The position numbers and the translations under genes are program-made. Of a stretch of DNA of 15,855 bases, positions 1-6,208 are shown piece after piece. The first letter of the stretch is position 1. Every line of letters begins with the position of its first letter. The notes under the pieces were generated by a model. The model worked only from the letters and a program-made list of their open reading frames with translations, searched no databases and was not told the origin of the DNA. The stretch is from Terrisporobacter sp. (GTDB lineage Bacteria > Bacillota_A > Clostridia > Peptostreptococcales > Peptostreptococcaceae): NCBI GenBank assembly GCA_029851945.1, contig JARKUZ010000026.1, positions 1 through 15,855 of the forward strand. Reading direction: 5' to 3'.

Positions 1-779
1 TAAAAGCCAATATAAATAGATTACCTAAATCATACTGGGCAAATACAAGCTCAAACAGTATAGTGAAAAGCCTTATAGAAAGAGCAGATGATATAACAAA
101 AGGTGAAATAGAGGCTTTAATAGAAGGTAAAACTATAGAAAAACCAGTACATGAAGATATAACCTACGAAGATGTTTATGATAATTTAGATAACTTATGG
201 AACTTTATGTTCTTTACTGGGTATTTCAAAAAGATAAGTGAAAGAATGGATGAAAATACTCAAGAAAATTTTGTAGAGCTAGCAATACCAAACCTAGAAG
301 TAAAGTATATCTTTAGAACTAAGATACTTAAATGGTTTAATGAACAGATAAAACTTTATGATATGACAAAAATGTTTAATGCTATAGTTAATAAAAACCC
401 AGAACTTTTTGAAGTGGAGTTAAATAATTTACTTTTAGATACAATAAGTTTTAACGATGCATATGAAAATTTCTATCATGGATTTTTAGCAGGAGTTCTT
501 TCTAATATGAAAGGGTATATAGTTAAATCTAATAGAGAAGGTGGAACCGGAAGAAGTGATTTATTTATTAAGTCAGTTTCAAGACGTGGAATTGCTATAG
601 TAATAGAGTTCAAAATAGCAAATGACATTGATGATTTAGAAAAAAAAGCAGATGAAGCTATAGAGCAAATAGAAGATAGAAAATATGAGATGGAGCTTAG
701 AAGTGAAGGTTATAAAAATATATTTAAATATGGAATAGCTTTTTATAAAAAGGATTGTCTTGTAAAAATAAAAGATTAA
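1..779 (+). CDS. AAA-ATPase-like/PD-(D/E)XK nuclease-domain protein (DUF1703 type), 5'-truncated by window
   Basis: The reading frame is open from base 3, upstream of the GTG at 63, so only the C-terminal part of a longer protein is present and GTG 63 is not its start. The N-terminal residues seen include PKSYWANTSSNS, a segment typical of the linker that follows the AAA-ATPase-like domain (PF09820) in this clostridial family. The C-terminal 90 residues fit the PD-(D/E)XK-like nuclease domain (PF08011): GGTGRSDLFIK supplies the aspartate, and VIEFK about 15 residues later supplies the E-x-K. The domains are known and the motifs are visible. The biological role of these abundant, often multicopy proteins is not established; a mobile-element or defence role is inference. 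A strong terminator follows at 791-829, so this gene is transcriptionally separate from the R-M genes. Confidence 0.8.
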   Translation, partial: KANINRLPKSYWANTSSNSIVKSLIERADDITKGEIEALIEGKTIEKPVHEDITYEDVYDNLDNLWNFMFFTGYFKKISERMDENTQENFVELAIPNLEVKYIFRTKILKWFNEQIKLYDMTKMFNAIVNKNPELFEVELNNLLLDTISFNDAYENFYHGFLAGVLSNMKGYIVKSNREGGTGRSDLFIKSVSRRGIAIVIEFKIANDIDDLEKKADEAIEQIEDRKYEMELRSEGYKNIFKYGIAFYKKDCLVKIKD

Positions 780-790
780 ATAATGAGTTT

Positions 791-829
791 AGAGTTAATG
801 TTTAGGTTATTAAGCATTAGCTCTTTTTT
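791..829 (+). terminator. Rho-independent terminator
   Basis: A 9-bp stem (GAGTTAATG at 792-800 with CATTAGCTC at 815-823, one G-U pair) is followed at once by six T at 824-829. It lies 12 nt after the stop codon of the nuclease-domain gene. Confidence 0.8.
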
Positions 830-861
830 GATTTAATAGCAACTTTAGCAATCCATATTGA

Positions 862-1068
862 GGAAAGTTTAGTAGTTATTCTTTTAGAAGTATACAAGCG
901 TGTTTAGTGATTGCTAGGGCAAGTGCTATTATATCAGGAAAGCTTAATGATAGAGACTTTAATAGTAATTATAGATTTATAATTGATGAAGATGGAACTG
1001 GATATGATGCTTCAATAGTTAGTAGTTGGTTTACAGAAGTTCCTGATGAGCCAGTAAAATCTCAATAA
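862..1068 (+). pseudogene. Unrecognised broken coding remnant
   Basis: The frame is open from a TGA at 859-861 to a TAA at 1066-1068, giving 68 residues. GTG 907 is the only plausible initiator inside it and has no ribosome binding site. The C-terminal half reads like a real protein (IIDEDGTGYDASIVSSWFTE). The same frame continues sensibly upstream of the TGA (NSNFSNPY), which suggests the end of a gene that has lost its start and gained a stop. I do not recognise the family. The rest of the 780-1141 gap holds the terminator and no convincing promoter. Confidence 0.35.
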
Positions 1069-1141
1069 AAATATTTAAGAATAGATAGGACAAGCAGTTA
1101 ATATATTGGTAAGGTATAGCAAGTATAGATAGGGTATATTA

Positions 1142-2023
1142 ATGAAGCTTGAACAAGGAGTAATTGGTGAATTAAATTGGAAAGTTTATTTAGGAGATTG
1201 TAAAGATGTATTACAAGAAATGATTAATAATAAGGAATTTGTAGACACTATTATGACCAGTCCACCATTTTTTAATAGAAGGTCATATGCAGGAAAACCA
1301 AAGATAGATGGAAATATTGCTAAATGGATTTATGCTAGTCAAGGTAATCCGATAAAGGGAGAGATAGGCAATACAAAAGATAAAGATAAGTATATAAAAG
1401 ATATAGAAGAGGTTTTACAACTGTGTTATGGGGTATTAAGGGATAATAGATTTATGTTTATTAATATAGCTAATACTCATGAAAATTTTGAAGTAATTGA
1501 TTTTAGCAGTAATTTTATAGAGATAGCAAAAAAGATAGGATTTATTCATTGGGATACCTTAATATGGATAAAGAAAAATCCACAACCGGCAGGAAAACAT
1601 AAGGCATATTATTTAGCAAATGGATGGGAGTATATTCTAGCGTTTACAAAAGGAAAGAAGAATAAAATAAATACTGAACAATTGAAGGTTAAAACACACT
1701 TCAAATGTAAATATTGCCAAGAAGAAAATTATATAGACTCCAAAATAACTCCTAACTATTTGTATAGTTATGTTGGATGTTATGGAAGAACAGAAAAAAG
1801 TAATATAACACATCCAGCAAAATTTCCAATAGACATACCTAAGTTTTGTTTAAGTATGTCATCAAAAGTGGGATATACTATATTAGATCCTTTTGCAGGA
1901 AGTGGGACAACCTTGATTGCAGGATTAGAACAAGGATTAAATGTTATTGGGTGTGAATTAGTTGTCAACATATATGATGATTTAATTTATAGAATGAACA
2001 GTTTATCAGAGAAAAGTGAATAA
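1142..2023 (+). CDS. Site-specific DNA methyltransferase, beta class, probably N4-cytosine (type II R-M)
   Basis: The protein has 293 residues and the beta-class motif order: catalytic motif IV first, AdoMet-binding motif I near the C-terminus. Motif IV is TSPPF at residues 39-43, the S-P-P-aromatic type associated with N4-cytosine rather than N6-adenine methylation. Motif I is ILDPFAGSGTT at 247-257, followed by GCEL at 270-273. HPAKFP at 224-229 is the conserved segment that precedes motif I. A CxxC pair (Cys189, Cys192) and Cys213 suggest a small metal-binding insert. The ATG at 1142 is preceded only by a weak AGGG. The likely role is protecting host DNA from the nuclease encoded 55 nt downstream. 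The m4C assignment rests on the motif alone, and the target sequence cannot be read from the protein. Confidence 0.85.
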   Translation: MKLEQGVIGELNWKVYLGDCKDVLQEMINNKEFVDTIMTSPPFFNRRSYAGKPKIDGNIAKWIYASQGNPIKGEIGNTKDKDKYIKDIEEVLQLCYGVLRDNRFMFINIANTHENFEVIDFSSNFIEIAKKIGFIHWDTLIWIKKNPQPAGKHKAYYLANGWEYILAFTKGKKNKINTEQLKVKTHFKCKYCQEENYIDSKITPNYLYSYVGCYGRTEKSNITHPAKFPIDIPKFCLSMSSKVGYTILDPFAGSGTTLIAGLEQGLNVIGCELVVNIYDDLIYRMNSLSEKSE

Positions 2024-2031
2024 AAATTAAG

Positions 2032-2113
2032 AAACTATCCAAACTAAAATATAATTGTAAGTTTAAGGAGTGCTTAACGTGGAAGACAATTATATTAAAA
2101 TTTTGGATAGTTT
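2032..2113 (+). promoter_or_regulatory. Inverted repeat spanning the start of the endonuclease gene
   Basis: AAACTATCCAAA at 2032-2043 is the perfect reverse complement of TTTGGATAGTTT at 2102-2113. The 58-nt interval contains the ribosome binding site and GTG start of the endonuclease gene. In mRNA the arms could pair and enclose the initiation region; in DNA they could be two half-sites. A 12-bp match at this distance could arise by chance in sequence this AT-rich, so function is inference. Confidence 0.3.
2065..2070 (+). promoter_or_regulatory. Shine-Dalgarno site that decides the endonuclease start
   Basis: AAGGAG lies 8 nt before GTG 2079. The upstream GTG at 2070 overlaps this site and could not be served by it, so translation most likely begins at 2079, three codons later than the longest frame. 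Confidence 0.65.
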
Positions 2114-3098
2114 TAAAATTAATGATTATATTGAAACTAAACAGATAAAAAAAGAATTAAAAGAAGCTGATCATATAGAGGCAACTAAGATCATAAAAAA
2201 ATACGGAATAGTTCAGCCATATGATTACGTAAGGGCTTGTGGTAAAAGTAATTTTACAGATTTTGCATTAAATAAGCTAGAAAAAAGAACAGAGGGTGAT
2301 AGCAAGTATATTATCTCTAAGCTTGTTGGAGACAAAGTAATTTATCTGTATACTAATGATTTGTTTGAAAAGCTAGAAGAAATGAAATGGCTAGTATCAA
2401 AGGGGTATTTTGAAACTATTAAGTCCTCTACTAATAAAATTAAAGGATATTTTAAAGATGAGAATGAAATTACAATCGGTAAAAAATATACTGGTGAAAT
2501 TAAAATAATTTTGAATGAGGCTGATATTAATTCTATAGTTATGAGGAAGTATTATTTGTTTGATAAAAATCATCTAGCTATTCAATCTCAAATAGGAGCA
2601 TTAGGTGTTTATTTTGGATATAAATCTAAATTAGCTCAAAATGATAAAAATAAAGAAATATATGGGGTTAATTTAAATACAGTTTGTATAGCTACTATGC
2701 AAAATCTTGATCTATCAAATTTAAAATCAGAAAAGTCTTTTGAGAAAATAGATTATGTTGATGTAGTATGGATAGGAGATAATACAGGGGAATTGACCGT
2801 AGCCATTGAAGTAGAATTTAAAGAAGATTGGTTAGATGCTATGGTAAGATTGATATCTGTGAGTTTGGCCTCAAGTTGTGCTAGCAATGTAATAAATATA
2901 ATTGTGTCTGAAAAAGAAGAAGACTACATTAGCATAAGAAATATAGCTAATATGGATATGATATCACTTTTACCTATCAACTTAAAGCTTGCACATATTA
3001 CAACTCAAAAACTTATAGGGATATTATCAATGAGGGATAACAGAGTGGAGTCAGATTTAGTAAGAAAAAAGTTTTTCAATGAATTAAGGTATATATAA
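2079..3098 (+). CDS. Putative type II restriction endonuclease, PD-(D/E)XK-like with D...ExE signature
   Basis: The protein has 339 residues counted from GTG 2079. The key segment is DYVDVVWIGD (Asp228) followed after a short strand-turn-strand by AIEVEF (Glu244, Glu246), then a helix with WLDAMVRL. A conserved GALGVYFG lies about 50 residues earlier. The spacing G-L-G ... D-V-V-W ... E-V-E-F matches a group of PD-(D/E)XK-like nucleases where the usual E-x-K is E-x-E, as in BamHI. The N-terminal 75 residues are charged and helical and may bind DNA. It sits 55 nt behind a methyltransferase gene and ends in its own terminator, the layout of a two-gene R-M cassette. The nuclease role is inferred from motif and neighbour; no recognition site or named relative can be given. 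Confidence 0.6.
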   Translation: MEDNYIKILDSFKINDYIETKQIKKELKEADHIEATKIIKKYGIVQPYDYVRACGKSNFTDFALNKLEKRTEGDSKYIISKLVGDKVIYLYTNDLFEKLEEMKWLVSKGYFETIKSSTNKIKGYFKDENEITIGKKYTGEIKIILNEADINSIVMRKYYLFDKNHLAIQSQIGALGVYFGYKSKLAQNDKNKEIYGVNLNTVCIATMQNLDLSNLKSEKSFEKIDYVDVVWIGDNTGELTVAIEVEFKEDWLDAMVRLISVSLASSCASNVINIIVSEKEEDYISIRNIANMDMISLLPINLKLAHITTQKLIGILSMRDNRVESDLVRKKFFNELRYI

Positions 3099-3100
3099 TT

Positions 3101-3126
3101 AGGACTTACGTATGTAGGTCCTTTTA
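3101..3126 (+). terminator. Rho-independent terminator after the R-M cassette
   Basis: A 9-bp stem (AGGACTTAC at 3101-3109 with GTAGGTCCT at 3114-3122, one G-U pair) has a 4-nt loop, with a TTTTAA tail at 3122-3127. It starts 2 nt after the endonuclease stop and directly borders the transposase remnant. Confidence 0.7.
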
Positions 3127-3128
3127 AT

Positions 3129-3718
3129 ATGTTTATAGGGGAAATGGGTATATCTAATGTAACTCTTAATGAAGAGTTTAGAGAATCAAGATTTAGCAAG
3201 GGTCAATGTTGTCCTCATTGCGAATCTACTTCCGTAGTGAAGAGTGGAAAATTGAAGGGTAATAAACGTCATGTGTGTCGTTCTTGCAATAAATACTTTA
3301 ATGATTTAACTAAATCTGCATTATTTACAAACGTGGATTGAGTATGTTAAAGGAATAGTTATAGAACTTTCTATAAGAAAGAATGCTGAAAATATAGGAG
3401 TAGGTGTTAAAGCATCATTTTATATGAGACATAAAGTTTTTGATTGTATAAGAGCATTTATTGGTGTTGGTTATGTAGATGGCATAGTAGAGATGGACGA
3501 AACATTCGTTACTGAGTCTTTCAAGTGTAATCATAAAAAGAGTGGGTTTAAAATGCCGAGACCTGCTCGAGAAAGAGGTAAGCAAGTTAAGAAACGTGGT
3601 ATAAGTAATGAGCAGATTTGTATAGCAACAGTAATTGATAGAGGTGGAAATTTAAACGTATTGGGGCAAATATTGTTGCAAAGGTTGCACTTTTGTACAC
3701 ACTGCACATGCAAAGCTT
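3129..3718 (+). pseudogene. IS1595-family (ISXO2-like) transposase remnant, frameshifted and C-terminally truncated
   Basis: The first part (3129-3341) is the N-terminal zinc ribbon: CPHC and CRSC pairs within about 24 residues, as in IS1595 transposases. Near 3325 the frame shifts. The continuing frame gives QTWIEYVKG and then FYMRHKVFDCIRAFIG, the expected linker before the DDE domain. VEMDETFV supplies the first catalytic Asp (codon 3496) and IATVIDRGGNL resembles the strand carrying the second. After about 3660 the family match stops: the last third of the DDE domain with the catalytic Glu/His region is absent, and the sequence runs into an FAD oxidoreductase fragment. No terminal inverted repeats could be assigned. 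Non-functional. Confidence is high for the family and low for the exact 3' limit. Confidence 0.75.
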
Positions 3719-3928
3719 ATGACAACTTATTATCCACTTGAAAAGCTTAGAAAGATCCCAGGTCTTGAATATGCTAAGTATGTTGATCCTTATGCAGGAA
3801 GTAAGGGTAATTCTATAAGATATTTATCTGTAGCACCAAGGACTAATGATATGAAGGTTATTGGAGTAGATAATCTTTTATGCGCAGGTGAAAAAGCAGG
3901 GTTATTTGTTGGTCATACTGAAGCATGA
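3719..3928 (+). pseudogene. C-terminal fragment of a GidA-like FAD-dependent oxidoreductase
   Basis: The frame gives MTTYYPLEKLRKIPGLEY, then IRYLSVAPRTNDMKVIGVDN, then LLCAGEKAGLFVGHTEA. The last block resembles the C-terminal FAD-binding signature of GidA/MnmG-related and other FAD-dependent oxidoreductases, where a G(I/V)-x-N-L-(F/L)-C-A-G-E-K run contacts the flavin and is followed by GHTEA. A TGA directly after GHTEA removes the last helix expected in the family, and the Rossmann N-terminus is missing entirely. ATG 3719 is merely the first Met, without a ribosome binding site. The fragment adjoins the cut end of the IS1595-like transposase, so this looks like a deletion or insertion scar. 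The family was recognised by eye from these signatures only. Confidence 0.5.
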
Positions 3929-4011
3929 TGGTACAAAGTACGAAGAATATTACAGATATAGATAATTATATAGTGTAATTAATATATTCTTTTTCATAGG
4001 ATTTATTATCT

Positions 4012-4036
4012 AGTCAGAAGAAATCCTGACTTTTTT
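4012..4036 (+). terminator. Probable rho-independent terminator
   Basis: A 6-bp stem AGTCAG (4012-4017) with CTGACT (4026-4031) has an 8-nt loop and runs into six T (4031-4036). It probably once served the gene left as the oxidoreductase fragment. Confidence 0.5.
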
Positions 4037-4063
4037 AATGCATAGGAAAGTATAAAATTTTCG

Positions 4064-4100
4064 AGGGCTGAAAGTTAGATTATATCTAGCTTTCAGCCCT
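4064..4100. repeat. Long hairpin upstream of the IS91-type remnant
   Basis: Two 17-nt arms (4064-4080 and 4084-4100) are complementary except for one G-U pair, around a 3-nt loop. The core is AGGGCTGAAAG / CTTTCAGCCCT. No T tract follows on either strand, so an ordinary terminator is unlikely. The hairpin lies 42 bp before the start of an IS91-type transposase remnant; a terminal secondary structure belonging to that element is the favoured but unproven reading. Confidence 0.5.
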
Positions 4101-4142
4101 TAAATATGTTGAATTAATTCATTATAAATTAGGGGTTAAGAT

Positions 4143-4545
4143 ATGAAAAAAGGTAAAATTAAAATAATATTAGAAGATCATTGGTATGGATAGACAAAGG
4201 TTTAAGATATTACCGAAATGAGCAGCTAAAGCTTTTACGAATTGGATGAAGAGTCTAAATAAAAGAGAAAAATTTACACCGGGAATAGTAACTGTAATAC
4301 ATACGTTTGGAATAGATTTAAAGTGGAATCCACATGTACATATGATGGTTACAGAAGGTGGAAAAGGAAATGTAACTGAATGGAGGCATATAAGATACAT
4401 ATCTTATGAGTAATTAAGAAAGAGATGGCAAAAGATTTTATTAGATGAAATAACTTATATAACTAGAAATACAAAAGAAATAAAAATGCTAAAAAGTAAA
4501 TTATATAAAGATAATGATAAAGGATTTTATGTTCTTTGTAATTAA
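4143..4545 (+). pseudogene. IS91-family (HUH, Y2-type) transposase remnant
   Basis: ATG 4143 opens a frame giving MKKGKIKIILEDHW, the usual N-terminus of clostridial IS91-type transposases. It stops at TAG 4191. From 4186 a second frame gives the later part of the protein: FTNWMKSLNKREKFTPGIVT, then TFGIDLKWNPHVHMMVTEGG, then LRKRWQKIL and KGFYVLCN to the TAA at 4543. HVH at codons 4333-4341 is the HUH metal-binding motif of this rolling-circle class. This frame is interrupted by TGA 4219 and TAA 4411. The zinc-finger region between the two parts is deleted and the catalytic tyrosine region is very short or lost, so the element is dead. AGGGG at 4131-4135 is the old ribosome binding site. Confidence 0.75.
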
Positions 4546-4878
4546 ATTGAATGTGATGCTAGAAGTAGTAAATGGTATTAGTAAATTTAAATTTTTAATT
4601 TAATATTTAACATTTGAAGTTTATAAAATAAGTATAAGTAAGAAATATTTATTAATTGTCGAAATTAATAAATAAATGTTTGAAAATTTTAATTGATAAT
4701 TACATATTTTGATATATGAACAACGAGTTTCGACATGAAATTATTTAGAATTATTATATAATAAGACATAATAATTATTATTTGTAAATAAATAGTGTAT
4801 AGATGAGTCTTTAATACGATTAAAGTTATAAAAATAGATTTTTAATATATACAACTATTAAGGAAGAGCAGGTGAGAT
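4546..4878 (+). promoter_or_regulatory. AT-rich leader region of the type III operon with a possible operator
   Basis: No gene is seen in these 333 bp. CTTTAAT (4809-4815) and ATTAAAG (4819-4825) form a perfect inverted repeat around ACG, 53 bp before the first ATG of the operon, a fair position for a repressor site. A weak sigma-A promoter may lie upstream: TCGACA at 4730-4735 with TATATA or TATAAT around 4755-4762, at spacings longer than ideal. TTATTATATAATAA at 4751-4764 is a palindrome, but that is common in DNA of this composition. The leader ends with AGGTGAG at 4870-4876. Confidence 0.3.
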
Positions 4879-5011
4879 ATGGAACTGATAAATAATCAGA
4901 ATAAATTACTTGGTGATGATATAAAAAAAGAGTTGAACAATGGAGGAAAGCTTAAAGTAGCTGCATCATGTTTTTCTATTTATGCCTTCGATGCTCTTAA
5001 AGAACAATTAA

Positions 5012-6145
5012 ATGATATTGAAGAATTTAAATTTATTTTTTTCATCACCTACTTTTATAGAAGAAAAAATAGCAGATAAAATTAAAAAAGAAAGTAGAGA
5101 ATTCTATATTCCACATGAAGTAAGAGAAAATTTATTATACGGAACTCCATTTGAGTTAAAACTAAAAAATAAACTTGCACAAAAGGCAATTGCGAAAGAA
5201 TGTGCTGAATGGATAAAGAAAAAAGTTAAATTTAAATCTAATATTACAAATTCATCTATGCCTAATTTTATTACAATTAATAAGGAAAATGAGGCAATAA
5301 CTTATATGCCGGTAAATACATTTACTACAAGTGAATTAGGATATGAAAAAGATAATTCAATTTTTCAAGCTATTACTAAGATAAATGAAAATAGTACAAG
5401 TAGTATGTTTTTAAAGCAATTTGATGATATGTGGAATGATCCTTATAAATTTGAAGATGTAACTGAAAAGATTATTGAATATATTTCAAGTGCATATAAA
5501 GAAAATTCTCCACAATTTATTTATTTTATTATTTTATACAATATTTTTAGTGAATTTTTAGATGATTTAAGTGAAGATTTCATGCCTAATGATTTAACAG
5601 GTTTTAAAGACACTATTATTTGGAATAAACTATATAATTATCAGAAGGATGCTGCAATAGGTGTAATAAATAAACTTGAAAAATATAATGGCTGTATACT
5701 AGCAGATAGTGTAGGGCTAGGAAAGACATTTACTGCACTTGCAGTTATGAAATATTATGATTTGAAAAATAAATCCATATTAGTTTTATGTCCTAAGAAA
5801 TTAGGAGATAACTGGAATAGATATGTTGGACAAAAGAAAACTAATATATTTTATAAGGATAAGATAAGGTTTGATGTATTATATCATACTGATTTAGGAA
5901 GAAAATCAGGTAAAAGTAATGGACATAAGTTAGAGGAGATTTATTGGGAAAATTATGATGTAATTGTTATTGATGAAAGTCATAATTTTAGGATAGATAG
6001 ACTTTATAAAGATAAGGAAACAAGATATCAATTTTTATTAAATAAAGTAATGAAACCAGGTGTTAAGACTAAAGTATTAATGTTAAGTGCAACACCGGTA
6101 AATAATAAGTTTAAGGACCTACAAAATCAGTTAGCTTTAGCTTAA
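5012..6145 (+). CDS. Helicase fragment 1: linker and ATPase lobe 1 of the broken SNF2 helicase
   Basis: This is the 377-residue open frame between the T-run frameshift and the TAA at 6143. ATG 5012 lies in the other frame of the PLD-like part and has no ribosome binding site, so independent translation is doubtful. It holds ADSVGLGKTFTALAV (Walker A, lysine codon 5723), VIVIDESHNFR (motif II, DESH at 5972-5983) and MLSATPVNN (motif III, serine codon 6086). LYNYQKDA just before Walker A is the Q-like entry motif. It lacks lobe 2 and could not act as a helicase alone. Confidence 0.6.
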   Translation: MILKNLNLFFSSPTFIEEKIADKIKKESREFYIPHEVRENLLYGTPFELKLKNKLAQKAIAKECAEWIKKKVKFKSNITNSSMPNFITINKENEAITYMPVNTFTTSELGYEKDNSIFQAITKINENSTSSMFLKQFDDMWNDPYKFEDVTEKIIEYISSAYKENSPQFIYFIILYNIFSEFLDDLSEDFMPNDLTGFKDTIIWNKLYNYQKDAAIGVINKLEKYNGCILADSVGLGKTFTALAVMKYYDLKNKSILVLCPKKLGDNWNRYVGQKKTNIFYKDKIRFDVLYHTDLGRKSGKSNGHKLEEIYWENYDVIVIDESHNFRIDRLYKDKETRYQFLLNKVMKPGVKTKVLMLSATPVNNKFKDLQNQLALA

Positions 6146-6208
6146 GGAGATGATTTAGAGGACTTTGAAAGTAAATTAGATACAAACAATTCTATTAGAC
6201 AAATATTT

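Noticed and set aside
1780..1971. Minus-strand open frame inside the methyltransferase gene
   Set aside because: It is the reverse shadow of a well-supported coding region, with no ribosome binding site and no family resemblance. The same holds for minus-strand frames at 3005-3199, 3531-3713, 4170-4400, 6556-6879, 10812-11090 and 11998-12216.
3999..4031. Possible attenuator or riboswitch: GGATTT pairing with AAATCC in competition with the terminator stem
   Set aside because: The alternative stem is short, and no conserved riboswitch or T-box core or downstream intact gene is visible.
4751..4775. AT palindromes such as TTATTATATAATAA in the operon leader
   Set aside because: Self-complementary A/T strings are frequent by composition alone here. 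No repeat of the same motif was seen at other promoters in the window.
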